The notes beneath the pieces are model-generated. The model was given only the letters and a program-made list of their open reading frames with translations. It ran no database searches and was not told the origin of the DNA. From a virus, in IMG/VR virus record IMGVR_UViG_3300032311_000420, positions 1 to 20,349 of that record: a stretch of DNA of 20,349 nt; one strand, 5' to 3'. How positions within the stretch are numbered: position 1 is the stretch's first letter; each line of letters begins with the position of its first letter. The position numbers were made by a program, and so were the translations under genes. Of the stretch, positions 1 through 6,661 are shown in pieces.

Positions 1-292
1 CCATGTTTTCGTTTAGGATTTTTACAATCATTTCATTAAGAACATCTTGACTCTTGCCATACTTGGCAGCCAACATAGTTGCAGCCAGTCCTGTAATAAA
101 GAACTTGGCATCTTCTATCTCTCCTTCTTTGATTAAAGTATAGATACTTTCTAAAGCATTAAGGATATTAAGATACCTGTCCTCTTCTAGTTGTATACCT
201 ATCTTAAAATCAAGATGACTTACATGCTCCCAAAACCTGTCATCAAGGGGCAACACATTGTCTGATTCGTTCGTCAAGCCATTCACTTCCAT
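1..292 (-). CDS. Hypothetical phage protein, C-terminus cut by window edge
   Basis: An open frame runs off the left edge, with 97 codons visible. I chose ATG at 292-290 (MEVNGLTNE...) because the frame is open from there. This start lies inside the end of the TOPRIM primase gene and gives a 50-base overlap; a GTG at 256-254 would cut the overlap to 14 bases. No strong ribosome binding site is visible at either start, so translation is probably coupled to the primase. The product looks helical and mixed-charge, with segments such as LEEDRYLNILNALESIYTLI and a later stretch rich in Ala, Lys and Gly. I do not recognise a family. It is the last visible gene of the replication block. The reading frame is well supported by protein-like composition; start and function are uncertain. 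Confidence 0.6.
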   Translation of the reverse strand, partial: MEVNGLTNESDNVLPLDDRFWEHVSHLDFKIGIQLEEDRYLNILNALESIYTLIKEGEIEDAKFFITGLAATMLAAKYGKSQDVLNEMIVKILNENM

Positions 293-875
293 TCTTAATC
301 ATCATAGAGTTTACGTCTTCGCCGTCTGGCATGCTGATGATGTTGACATTGCCTAACTCACGACTGATCTTCTTGCCAAACTCTAGCCCTGGGGCATCGC
401 CGTCTGCTAGGACAACGACAACATCAAAGTCATCTAGAATTTTAGCATAGTGTTTCTTCCAGTTGTTAGCGCCTGGAATACCAACTGTTGGGTGTTGCGT
501 TTTAACACTCATCATAATGCAATCGAACTCACCTTCGGTGACGCAGATATAATCATCTGCTGCAAAGACTGCTTGAGTATTAAACATAGTAGTTTCAGCA
601 CCAACTAATCCCATATACTTGGCATCATGTGTACCTGTTAGATCACGGAATCTAATATCTACTACGCCTGATGGCGTAATGTATGGGATAGCAAGTCTAC
701 CTTTATATGGTTCATGTCCTGGCAGTGGGTCTACGACCACTCCCAAGTGAAAGACTCTTGCCTCTTCTACCGAGAGTTGACGGCTTAACAGATAGTCGTT
801 CGCGCTTTCTATTGTTGCTGCGTATCTCTGTGTTGCTTGAAGCAAGAAACTTCTCTGCGAATTGTTTAGCCTCAC
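243..875 (-). CDS. DNA primase, TOPRIM catalytic part
   Basis: This is the TOPRIM part of a DnaG-type primase, which makes RNA primers for phage DNA replication. Visible motifs are the acidic TEGEFD at residues 113-118 and LADGD at 156-160, matching the metal-binding Glu and DxD positions of TOPRIM folds. Residues 15-47 resemble the segment before TOPRIM in phage primases (YAATIESANDYLLSRQLS, then a Gly-hydrophobic strand). The annotated start is GTG at 875-873. It lies inside the zinc-finger frame, and the two frames overlap over 712-875. The zinc-finger frame loses protein-like character in that overlap while this frame gains it. The functional primase may therefore be one polypeptide made by a +1 frameshift near 840-875, or two interacting subunits; an assembly error is also possible. 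At about 210 residues it has no helicase domain; a separate ATPase lies upstream. Confidence 0.85.
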   Translation of the reverse strand: MRLNNSQRSFLLQATQRYAATIESANDYLLSRQLSVEEARVFHLGVVVDPLPGHEPYKGRLAIPYITPSGVVDIRFRDLTGTHDAKYMGLVGAETTMFNTQAVFAADDYICVTEGEFDCIMMSVKTQHPTVGIPGANNWKKHYAKILDDFDVVVVLADGDAPGLEFGKKISRELGNVNIISMPDGEDVNSMMIKNGSEWLDERIRQCVAP

Positions 876-1089
876 TAAAGTCCACTCCTTCTTTGTACAT
901 AATTAGGGAATAAGTATCGCCTTTGACGCCACAACCATGGCAGACAAAGGCGTTCTTATCAAAATTTACTGCTGCACTTGCATGTGTGTCAATGTGAAAA
1001 CAACACTTCATCTTACGCCAGCCCGCACCTACTGCTGGTAGTTCTGCACCTATATAGTTTAGGTACTCTTCAATTCTTGGCTTCTCCAT
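712..1089 (-). CDS. DNA primase, CHC2-type zinc-finger part
   Basis: This is the zinc-binding N-terminal domain of a DnaG-type primase, used for template recognition. The CHC2 ligands are visible: C29 and H32 (KCCFH), then C50 and C53 (CHGC), followed by a Gly-Asp as is usual for the family. The next helix (residues 57-80) also matches the region after the finger. From about residue 81 to the stop the sequence turns Arg/Ser-rich and looks like out-of-frame translation, while the +1 frame encodes the TOPRIM protein. The last ~40 residues are therefore probably not a folded domain, or are bypassed by frameshifting. The ATG at 1089-1087 overlaps the end of the resolvase-like gene by 20 bases, which fits coupled translation. 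The identification is firm; how the two primase pieces are joined is not known. Confidence 0.82.
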   Translation of the reverse strand: MEKPRIEEYLNYIGAELPAVGAGWRKMKCCFHIDTHASAAVNFDKNAFVCHGCGVKGDTYSLIMYKEGVDFSEAKQFAEKFLASSNTEIRSNNRKRERLSVKPSTLGRRGKSLSLGSGRRPTART

Positions 1090-1423
1090 TAAGTGCTCTT
1101 TTCAATAAGTCTAACCACACATAGCCAGGCATGGTGCAGTACCAATCGGCAGGTCTTCCCCGTCCCTTCCTTTTGTGCCACACCACGCCTGTCCATGCTT
1201 TGTCGTTAGCCATCTCGACTATCAACTCTTCTACCCAACCACTTAAGTTCATCTTAGCGTGGTTTTTTATTTCGATTGTAACTCCAGGTATACCTGAGAT
1301 GTCACCTTTGTCTAGCGTAGCACCAGCCAATCGCCTATCAGCATACTGAAAGCCGTTCTCTTTGAGGTACTTAACTACATCGCGTTCGGCTCCTGAGCCT
1401 TTGGCTTTGGCTGCGTTACTCAT
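1070..1423 (-). CDS. Holliday-junction-resolvase-like PD-(D/E)XK nuclease
   Basis: A 117-residue protein resembling the small Hjc/VRR-type resolvases of phages, which cleave branched DNA during recombination and before packaging. Likely catalytic residues are E13 (GAERDV), D41 (DKGDISG), and E51 with K53 in a strand read as VTIEIKN. The spacing GD...E-x-K is the PD-(D/E)XK core. A basic loop (KRKGRGRP) and conserved-looking Trp residues follow and may contact DNA. Start ATG at 1423-1421 shares one base with the stop of the 46-residue gene before it (TAATG). Its position between the ATPase and the primase supports a role in replication and recombination. The nuclease fold is well supported; the exact substrate is inferred from family resemblance. 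Confidence 0.75.
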   Translation of the reverse strand: MSNAAKAKGSGAERDVVKYLKENGFQYADRRLAGATLDKGDISGIPGVTIEIKNHAKMNLSGWVEELIVEMANDKAWTGVVWHKRKGRGRPADWYCTMPGYVWLDLLKRALNGEAKN

Positions 1424-1563
1424 TATTTAGGTTGCTCTGTAATTCTATTGATTACCCATCCATTTGTTTCTAATTTTGCTGCTCGTTCTTCTGCAATTTC
1501 AAGGCTAGATGCACGAATAGTTTTTAGTTTATTTTTTTCATATAGGACTTCATACTTTGGCAT
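1423..1563 (-). CDS. Small hypothetical protein, 46 residues
   Basis: A short gene filling the gap between the ATPase and the resolvase-like nuclease. It is supported by its junctions: its ATG (1563-1561) shares one base with the stop of the upstream ATPase gene, and its own stop (1425-1423) shares one base with the ATG of the next gene, both as TAATG. The product begins MPKYEVLYEKNKLKTIRASS and is highly charged, with a central segment likely helical (EIAEERAAKLE) and a C-terminal strand (GWVINRI). It resembles small alpha/beta phage proteins, but I recognise no family and suggest no function beyond co-expression with the replication genes. Confidence 0.72.
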   Translation of the reverse strand: MPKYEVLYEKNKLKTIRASSLEIAEERAAKLETNGWVINRITEQPK

Positions 1564-2378
1564 TATACTCTCATTTCTACTTGTGTGTAATCTCTAACTA
1601 TATCTTCTAGATGCATTGATGCTGGCTCAAATGATAAAGAGATATAGGTATTACCTGTTGGGTCTGCTTTTCCATATCTATTTTTAACTGGTGCAACACA
1701 TAGATATGAGTCTACTCCTTGCATCATCTGTCCTACTGTTAACACCATAGCAGGAATCTGCGCGACCTTACCTTGCAACGCTGAGCGTGGCTGGCACGGA
1801 TAACCAGGTGCACCTTCCTGTGTATGGTGTAACACTAGCACTGCTGCATTTGTATCGCGGGCTAAGTACTTAAGTTCTTTCATAACTTGTCGCATGCCAG
1901 CGAACTCTTCATGTCCATCAATTGCAATGTCCATAAGATTGTCTACTACTATAAGTGTTGGGCTTCTGCCCCATATAGTTTCGAATGCTGATACTTCCTC
2001 ATCTAAATCACGTAAGGTAGGGCTTGGTTCGAATGACCAATACATATTCCCATACTCACGCAAGATAGACTCGGCTGTATCTGGTTGTGTCTTTAGCATA
2101 AGTTCTGCTTGTTGTTGTGGAATGCGTGCACGAAGTGCAAGTAATCGCATAGCCATTGTATGTGCATTAGTATCAGCAGAGAAGTATAGTGTTGGTTGTT
2201 TCAATCTTGCTGCGATATGTAATGCAATACTGGACTTGCCTGCACCAGGAGTGCCAGCAATTACAGTTACTTCTGCACGCCGTAATATAATTCCTTCTCT
2301 AGCAAAGGCTTGGAAAGGTGGCGGTAATGGTTCTCCGCCAACCTCTGCCTTGCCTACGCTACGGCGTAGTGTTTTCAT
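1563..2378 (-). CDS. DnaB/RecA-like P-loop ATPase, probable replicative helicase
   Basis: A 271-residue RecA-fold ATPase. Walker A is GTPGAGKS at residues 42-49, Walker B ends with VVDN at about 144-147, and a downstream strand reads VLVLHHT (about 180-186), as in DnaB C-terminal and KaiC/RepA-type ATPases. It lacks the DnaB N-terminal primase-interaction domain, so it is shorter than a bacterial DnaB (about 450 residues). Adjacent primase and nuclease genes make a replicative helicase or helicase-like motor the best reading; a RecA/Sak4-like recombination ATPase is the alternative. Start ATG at 2378-2376 follows the stop of the preceding gene by one base, and no strong Shine-Dalgarno is visible, so translation is probably coupled. 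Confidence 0.8.
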   Translation of the reverse strand: MKTLRRSVGKAEVGGEPLPPPFQAFAREGIILRRAEVTVIAGTPGAGKSSIALHIAARLKQPTLYFSADTNAHTMAMRLLALRARIPQQQAELMLKTQPDTAESILREYGNMYWSFEPSPTLRDLDEEVSAFETIWGRSPTLIVVDNLMDIAIDGHEEFAGMRQVMKELKYLARDTNAAVLVLHHTQEGAPGYPCQPRSALQGKVAQIPAMVLTVGQMMQGVDSYLCVAPVKNRYGKADPTGNTYISLSFEPASMHLEDIVRDYTQVEMRV

Positions 2379-2379
2379 A

Positions 2380-2844
2380 TTACTGCTTTGTTTGGTCGGC
2401 TACGAACATAGCAAACTCTGCTGAGCCTGCCTTTACATATTGAGTAGCACACTTGGTTGGATCGTTTTGCTTTGCTGGGCAGAAGTGTCCTTTGTATGGA
2501 CCGAACTTACCAGTCATACCATGGATACGAGTCATAGTTCCATGAGGACACATGCGTTGTCCTCCACCTGCTGGTGATGGTGCTGGTGTAAATGACTCAG
2601 ATACAACTGTACCTCCGAGTGCTTGTGCTGCATAGCCAACTGCTGGATTAGTTGGTGTTGCTGTAGGTGCACTAAAACCAGTGCCACGCACTGCTTTTTC
2701 GAGTTCTTCTGTAGCAGATGCAAGTGATGCAAGTGTTAGTGCAATTGTCTGGTCAAGTTCTTCTGCATTAGATGCACGAACTGTGACTAGTGAACCTGCT
2801 GCTGACTTAACTGTGATGCTGATTGGTGCTTCTGTATGTGACAT
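2380..2844 (-). CDS. Cys/His zinc-motif protein, possible DNA-binding
   Basis: A 154-residue protein from the ATG at 2844-2842, chosen because AAGGAG lies four bases upstream; an ATG one codon earlier (2847) sits too close to that site. A longer frame reaching 2958 would overlap the nuclease gene and is unlikely. The N-terminal ~50 residues look like a beta strand followed by a long helix (AEELDQTIALTLASLASATE). A Pro/Ala/Gly-rich linker covers about 56-96. The C-terminal part holds C99 and H101 (CPHG), C122 (HFCP) and C132, a plausible single zinc site. Sitting between a RecB-like nuclease and a helicase-like ATPase, it probably works on DNA, perhaps as an accessory or single-strand-binding factor. 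That role is inferred; no family is certain. Confidence 0.75.
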   Translation of the reverse strand: MSHTEAPISITVKSAAGSLVTVRASNAEELDQTIALTLASLASATEELEKAVRGTGFSAPTATPTNPAVGYAAQALGGTVVSESFTPAPSPAGGGQRMCPHGTMTRIHGMTGKFGPYKGHFCPAKQNDPTKCATQYVKAGSAEFAMFVADQTKQ

Positions 2845-3617
2845 CATTCTCCTTGAAATGGGGTTGATATTTTCTTTGCTTCTCGGTGCTTGCGTACTTT
2901 CATGGCTAGTTGGATACCCTTCCAACCATGAACTAAGTCTACAAAGTGTAAGGTACATTGTCCACCACCTGCTGGTAAATGCACAATGATTCCTTTCTCT
3001 GTGTTCACGTCACCCCAAGAGCCACGGGTTGCCGTAGCAGGATCGTACGGCAAGCCGTTGGCATATACTGATAGTTGCATAGCGATCTTATTAGGATAAC
3101 TAATGCTACCTGTTTTAAGGTCAGAGATAAACTTCTCACCTTTGTATTCAACAACTCTGTCTGGAGTTCCTGCTATTTTATACTTATCCAATACACAGAA
3201 TTGTTCAATGTGTATGTTAGTAAAGTTCTTGGTTGCTTCAGCATATGCCTGTATGTCTGCGACATAATCTTCAGGGATAGGCCCAAGGTCTTGGCCCCTA
3301 TCTAACTTTTCTGTTAGAGCATGAATAGCAGTACCAATAGTAGCCTGTCGGGTAGCACCCGCTGCTTCCATTGAATCTTCTACTAACTTATCCATCTCTA
3401 GTTTGTCTTCACGTGCTGCTGATGCAGCAAGTAAAAGGTCTGGTCGTAATGTTAAACCAGTTGCAGCCATACGTAACTTCCATGCAACTAACGCAGTGCC
3501 ATCATCTAGTGAACCTGCAACTGTAGTAGTGCGTGTATATGCTACTGGCTTTCCACCTTTAGGTGGAACAACCATTGGTCTGCCGTATCTATCTCTAGGT
3601 ATAACTAACTCTGCCAT
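2844..3617 (-). CDS. Cas4/RecB-like PD-(D/E)XK nuclease
   Basis: A 257-residue nuclease of the RecB/Cas4-type PD-(D/E)XK superfamily, likely a 5'-3' or single-strand exonuclease in recombination-dependent replication. Motifs in order are a conserved His in GTAIHAL (H99), E139, TPD with D153, SDLKTG with D166 and K168, and the downstream QLSVYA motif (Q181, Y185) characteristic of RecB-like enzymes. I see no four-cysteine Fe-S cluster like that of many Cas4 proteins, and there is no CRISPR array, so this is a phage exonuclease rather than an adaptation protein. AAAGGAGAAAC precedes the ATG at 3617-3615. It is the first gene after the likely internal promoter near 3692-3700 and overlaps the next gene at its stop. 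Confidence 0.85.
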   Translation of the reverse strand: MAELVIPRDRYGRPMVVPPKGGKPVAYTRTTTVAGSLDDGTALVAWKLRMAATGLTLRPDLLLAASAAREDKLEMDKLVEDSMEAAGATRQATIGTAIHALTEKLDRGQDLGPIPEDYVADIQAYAEATKNFTNIHIEQFCVLDKYKIAGTPDRVVEYKGEKFISDLKTGSISYPNKIAMQLSVYANGLPYDPATATRGSWGDVNTEKGIIVHLPAGGGQCTLHFVDLVHGWKGIQLAMKVRKHREAKKISTPFQGE

Positions 3618-3636
3618 GTTTCTCCTTTGATTAGAT

Positions 3637-3685
3637 ACCAGTGGGGGCAGGACAAGGAGAGAGCCAAAACCTACCGCCCACTGGT
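3637..3685. promoter_or_regulatory. Inverted repeat in the leader of the nuclease operon
   Basis: Perfect 9-base arms, ACCAGTGGG at 3637-3645 and CCCACTGGT at 3677-3685, are separated by 31 bases. The pair lies between the likely promoter and the start codon of the nuclease gene. It could be an operator with two half-sites or a stem in the 5' leader RNA. The function is inferred from position only. Confidence 0.45.
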
Positions 3686-3691
3686 TGTCCC

Positions 3692-3700
3692 ATCATAGCA
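3692..3700 (-). promoter_or_regulatory. Extended -10 promoter candidate for the replication genes
   Basis: The minus strand reads TGCTATGAT here, an extended -10 (TGn plus TATGAT, five of six to TATAAT). No good -35 hexamer is visible at the usual distance, as is common for extended -10 promoters. It sits in the only sizeable gap in this half of the left arm and points toward the nuclease, ATPase and primase genes. Confidence 0.45.
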
Positions 3701-3717
3701 TAGTTGACGGACTATGC
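3698..3717. other. Short hairpin at the 3' end of the winged-helix gene
   Basis: Arms GCATAGT (3698-3704) and ACTATGC (3711-3717) enclose a 6-base loop. The hairpin spans the stop codon of the minus-strand winged-helix gene and overlaps the proposed extended -10 element. No U-run follows on the minus strand, so it is not a convincing terminator. It may affect read-through or promoter access. Confidence 0.35.
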
Positions 3718-4092
3718 ATTGATGTCATTGCCGCAATGCGGACAAAACTTCTCTCTCTTTTTGTATACTTCATGTATTACTATGTCTTTGTAATCTTGAT
3801 GTACATATACCTTACATCTATTTCTTGTTTTAATTGTGCGTACTATTGCACCTGACTGGTGCAGTACTGACAACACGCCACTTGCAGTGCCGTGATGCCA
3901 TCCTGTTGCTGTGGCTAGTTCTTTCCAAGTAACACCATAATCGTTTCTGCTTTTTAAATATTTTAACGCTAACTGTTGGTTGTTTAATTCCCTGCCAGAG
4001 TAAAGATTATCTAAAGCACGCTGCTCTGATGTGTCAGTACCTGACCAGCCAGCAGTACCATCATATGGTACGTATGGATATTGTGTACTCAT
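3712..4092 (-). CDS. Winged-helix DNA-binding protein with C-terminal Cys pair
   Basis: A 126-residue protein with a helix-turn-helix at about residues 41-83 (LALKYL..., TWKELATATGWHHGTASGVLSVL) followed by a wing-like strand pair ending KVYV. The layout matches a winged-helix protein I associate with mycobacteriophages and other actinophages, including a tryptophan-rich N-terminal GWSGTDTS segment. The C-terminus ends with one CPHC pair (C117, C120), which could be half of a zinc site shared with a partner. It is placed directly upstream of the likely promoter of the replication genes, so it may regulate them. That role is inference. The ATG shares one base with the stop of the gene before it. 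Confidence 0.72.
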   Translation of the reverse strand: MSTQYPYVPYDGTAGWSGTDTSEQRALDNLYSGRELNNQQLALKYLKSRNDYGVTWKELATATGWHHGTASGVLSVLHQSGAIVRTIKTRNRCKVYVHQDYKDIVIHEVYKKREKFCPHCGNDINA

Positions 4093-4511
4093 TACTCTTC
4101 AGTAATTTCATCTACGCTTACGTCATCAATATGAGTAGTAGCGTTATATAAATCTACGCTAATCTCATCTTGAATCTTACTGATTGCATCATCCTCATCA
4201 TCAGCATCTAGGTCGCTGAAACTAACTGAGATTGTAATGCTACCTGAGTATGTAGTTTGGATTGAGTGTGATCCAATACTGTTGAGTAACTCGTTGACTT
4301 CATCAAGAGTGACTGTTGTTTCACGGTTCTCCCATTCACGCTCACTGAAGAAGTCACGTACCGTATTACGAATCGCACTGACCCGTGCTCTGGTTTCATT
4401 TGATACTTGTTGTACTGCATCTACTTCTCCTGCCTTATCAATGAAGCGCAAGACTTCGGATTCAGTATAGTTGATTACGCCATTATCTGTTGTAACTTGG
4501 ATTGTATTCAT
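4092..4511 (-). CDS. Acidic hypothetical phage protein
   Basis: A 139-residue protein starting at ATG 4511-4509, preceded by GAGGGAAAC. An upstream in-frame ATG (4601) would add ~30 basic, poorly protein-like residues read through the leader, so I reject it. The middle is predicted helical (residues 15-60, charged). The C-terminal third alternates hydrophobic beta-like stretches (SITISVSFSDL) with runs of Asp and Glu. Strong acidity could suggest a DNA mimic or simply a soluble phage protein. I recognise no family. The stop overlaps the start of the winged-helix gene by one base, so the two are translationally linked. Confidence 0.65.
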   Translation of the reverse strand: MNTIQVTTDNGVINYTESEVLRFIDKAGEVDAVQQVSNETRARVSAIRNTVRDFFSEREWENRETTVTLDEVNELLNSIGSHSIQTTYSGSITISVSFSDLDADDEDDAISKIQDEISVDLYNATTHIDDVSVDEITEE

Positions 4512-4549
4512 GTTTCCCTCTCGTTGTTTGTTGTTGTGTTGTGCTGGTA

Positions 4550-4567
4550 TTCGTAGGCTACTACGAA
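4550..4567. other. Perfect hairpin in the leader between two left-arm genes
   Basis: Arms TTCGTAG and CTACGAA (7 bp) flank a GCTA loop. It lies in the 89-base gap between the DUF932-like gene and the acidic protein gene. No U-run follows on the minus strand, so it is more likely an RNA processing or stability element, or an operator, than a terminator. A weaker 5-bp stem (CACTG/CAGTG) sits beside it at 4581-4595. Confidence 0.4.
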
Positions 4568-4600
4568 CTTTACTGCTTATCACTGCTAACCAGTGTAACA

Positions 4601-5629
4601 TTATGCAAGCACTAGGTCTAGTGCTTTGTTTTTAATACCGTCACTACGTCCACTGAGGGCGGCAACGGCAAGGCGTTCGGAGCCGCCCGATGCATAGTGG
4701 TCTGCATATTCTATCACTGCCTGCCATGCAGCGAATGCTGTACCTCTGATGTTGGCTTGTGTTTCTGATTCATTGTATATCTGCCACGCTTTGTCACGTG
4801 CAGTAGTAGCAATGGTCTGTTGTCTACGCTCACCTTGTGTGAGCAGGTGGTATGGCTTGTCTTCTACTGTAGTAGGCAATGCCCATACACGCTTGAAGTA
4901 ATTGCGTACTTGCTCTGCTGATACTTCACGCTTTAGCAAACCACTTGCCGTTGTTTCATACTCTTCGATTGCTTGGTATGTAAGTTGTGTGATGTTACGA
5001 ATGTCATTGACTGACAACTCTGAATTAGTTGTGTGCTTCATGACATAAGTAAACTGATTTGTTTTCTTACCTTTAATTAAGGTATTGATTTGATTAGCGC
5101 AGAACAAACGCTCAATGATAGGGCGGATACGTACTGCACATGAACCATCATGTGATGATTGTACTAGTAGGAATGCAGCATGTGGGTCATTGGCTACGTT
5201 TACACCAAGAGGTAGTTCCATAACCATCCAGATGTTAGCACCGTTGTTGTACTCACCTGCTGCTGTGTATCGTGCATCACCTGAATCTACTAGTGCATCT
5301 AGTGCACTAAATACTTCCATGTTCTGCACAATCTTATACTTGTCACCGACTACACCGATGACTGCTTCAGGTACTGCATTTTCTGGCATGAACTTAAGCA
5401 CTGCTTGTTTCTTTGGTACTTCAATTCTGTGTGTGAACACATCATCAATACCAATTGGTTGTTTATATGTAGCCTGCATATCTGCTAAAGATACTGTCCA
5501 ATCAAGGCCAGCCTGTCGTGCAGCCTCTGATGCAGAGCCAGCGTTAACTGCGGTGCCTGCTCTTACCCAAGCACGCTTGTTCATTTCTTTAATTACTTTA
5601 TCATTATATGCTTCACTTACTTGTTGCAT
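4601..5629 (-). CDS. DUF932 (TIGR03299-type) phage/plasmid protein
   Basis: A 342-residue protein of the DUF932 type, often annotated as phage/plasmid-related. Supporting signs are its length, the beta-rich middle (VIGVVGDKYKIVQNMEVF, then NIWMVMELP), the segment around SCAVRIRPIIERLFCANQI, and a long helical C-terminal half with a ...YHLLTQGERRQQTI... region. The family is widespread on phages and plasmids and has no settled biochemical role; links to DNA replication or anti-restriction are speculative. AAAAGGAGAAGAGA precedes the ATG at 5629-5627. It lies within the early arm, 12 bases after the stop of the MGLDMYL protein. The family call is from memory of the sequence pattern and is fairly sure. 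Confidence 0.75.
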   Translation of the reverse strand: MQQVSEAYNDKVIKEMNKRAWVRAGTAVNAGSASEAARQAGLDWTVSLADMQATYKQPIGIDDVFTHRIEVPKKQAVLKFMPENAVPEAVIGVVGDKYKIVQNMEVFSALDALVDSGDARYTAAGEYNNGANIWMVMELPLGVNVANDPHAAFLLVQSSHDGSCAVRIRPIIERLFCANQINTLIKGKKTNQFTYVMKHTTNSELSVNDIRNITQLTYQAIEEYETTASGLLKREVSAEQVRNYFKRVWALPTTVEDKPYHLLTQGERRQQTIATTARDKAWQIYNESETQANIRGTAFAAWQAVIEYADHYASGGSERLAVAALSGRSDGIKNKALDLVLA

Positions 5630-5641
5630 TCTCTTCTCCTT

Positions 5642-5995
5642 TTACCATGATGCTCGATATTCGAACTCTTGGTCTTCAGTACTGTTGTCTATGATTTCAT
5701 TTAGTTTTGTTAGTGTTTCTCTGATGTCGCTCCAGTACCATTCATCTATTTCAGTACTTCCGAAAAAGAATCCTGATGCTGGTGGCAATAGTTCCATTGC
5801 TGTACCTATTGTACCTTCATCTAATACTTTTTGACAATCATCACGTAACTCAATAAGTGCAGACTTATCTACACTTACTGGTGAGCAGTCATCAATATCA
5901 GTTAGTTTCATAAACCAACGATGAATAGCATTAGCCTTGCGCCAATAGGCTACCTCATGCGTTTCTTTTTGATATAGATACATATCTAAACCCAT
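5642..5995 (-). CDS. Conserved phage protein beginning MGLDMYL
   Basis: A 117-residue protein with the N-terminal signature MGLDMYLYQK, then a YWRKANAIHRWF segment. These two features mark a hypothetical family found in phages and prophages of several bacterial groups. The middle has a charged helix and a Gly/Phe-rich stretch (PPASGFFFGSTEIDEWYW), also typical. No function has been assigned that I can name. It begins at ATG 5995-5993, two bases after the DUF4192-like gene stops. A pyrimidine-rich plus-strand run there (ACTCCTGTTC) gives GAACAGGAG on the minus strand as ribosome binding site. Confidence 0.75.
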   Translation of the reverse strand: MGLDMYLYQKETHEVAYWRKANAIHRWFMKLTDIDDCSPVSVDKSALIELRDDCQKVLDEGTIGTAMELLPPASGFFFGSTEIDEWYWSDIRETLTKLNEIIDNSTEDQEFEYRASW

Positions 5996-5997
5996 GA

Positions 5998-6501
5998 TTA
6001 CTCCTGTTCTCCAAAGATACCTGCTGTTACTTTAGGGTGTAGTTCATTACGCATCTGTCCGAATGCTTCGGCAGGCCAGCCTGCTGCAAAGACACGTGTT
6101 AATAGCATGCAAAGGGAATACTCTCCGCTAGCATTTGATAGTGTAAGAAGCGCTGCTTCTTTGTTATCCTGCTCATACTCTAGCGCAGCAAGCAAGCATG
6201 CTGGTGCATTGATATAGTTACTATCTGTTGGTGCTGCATCAAGTAGAAATGATAGTGCAGGTCTGAACTTATCTGGTGTTGATGGGTCTAGTAACCCTAA
6301 CGTATAGTCACGCACCTGTATATCTGTTAGATAAAACAATAGTTGCGCTACTGTTGCTGAGTCTACATTGTCACCCTCTTTATGAGTATTAAGAAAGGCT
6401 TCAATCATTTCTGCTCCAGCACGCTGGATTGTTACGTCTTGATTGTCTATCAATGTACCCAACTCTACGAGTACATCATTGGTTGTCATTGCTGTTGTCA
6501 T
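5998..6501 (-). CDS. DUF4192-like protein
   Basis: A 167-residue protein resembling the C-terminal part of DUF4192, an actinobacterial family. The match rests on DIQVRDYTLGLL (residues 57-68), the helical repeat AACLLAALEYEQDNKEAALLTLS, and the closing LLTRVFAAGWPAEAFGQM, which follow the family's Ala/Leu-rich helix order. Full-length host DUF4192 proteins are longer; phage copies are commonly short. The function is unknown. Start ATG at 6501-6499 follows AGAGAGAG. A second Met four codons in is a possible alternative. The gene overlaps the end of the preceding small gene by 26 bases. Confidence 0.68.
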   Translation of the reverse strand: MTTAMTTNDVLVELGTLIDNQDVTIQRAGAEMIEAFLNTHKEGDNVDSATVAQLLFYLTDIQVRDYTLGLLDPSTPDKFRPALSFLLDAAPTDSNYINAPACLLAALEYEQDNKEAALLTLSNASGEYSLCMLLTRVFAAGWPAEAFGQMRNELHPKVTAGIFGEQE

Positions 6502-6661
6502 TTGTGCTCTCTCTTTCTGTTTGTGTTGTGTATATCCAATCCCAATCCATAGGGAATGTTTTTGCTGGTAAATAATTTATAACTGTATCTAATGCATCAT
6601 CATCATTACTTGCATGCACTTTAAATACTATGCATACATCATATGTATCAGTACCAGCCAT
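6476..6661 (-). CDS. Small hypothetical protein, 61 residues
   Basis: I start this gene at ATG 6661-6659 because TGGAGGAAAC lies directly upstream; a longer frame to 6700 would run back into the transglycosylase gene. The protein has a beta strand (YDVCIVFKVHA) followed by an acidic helix (DDDALDTVINYL), a pattern like small ferredoxin-fold phage proteins, and a polar tail rich in Asn, Asp and Thr. I recognise no family. Its start overlaps the C-terminus of the lytic transglycosylase by 14 bases. Confidence 0.62.
   Translation of the reverse strand: MAGTDTYDVCIVFKVHASNDDDALDTVINYLPAKTFPMDWDWIYTTQTERESTNDNSNDNQ

Noticed and set aside
1894-2424. A 176-codon plus-strand frame opposite the ATPase gene
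   Set aside because: It is antisense to a gene with clear Walker motifs and shows typical shadow composition (Ser, Ile and Cys rich). No start signal is evident.
2844-3617. CRISPR-associated Cas4 and a CRISPR system
   Set aside because: The nuclease lacks the Fe-S cysteines of many Cas4 proteins, and there is no repeat-spacer array or other cas gene in the window. A phage recombination exonuclease is the simpler reading.
4550-4567. Rho-independent terminator
   Set aside because: The stem is perfect but no U-run follows on the transcribed minus strand, so it is listed only as a hairpin.
5115-5834. A 239-codon plus-strand frame opposite the DUF932-like gene
   Set aside because: Antisense shadow spanning two well-supported minus-strand genes and the gap between them.
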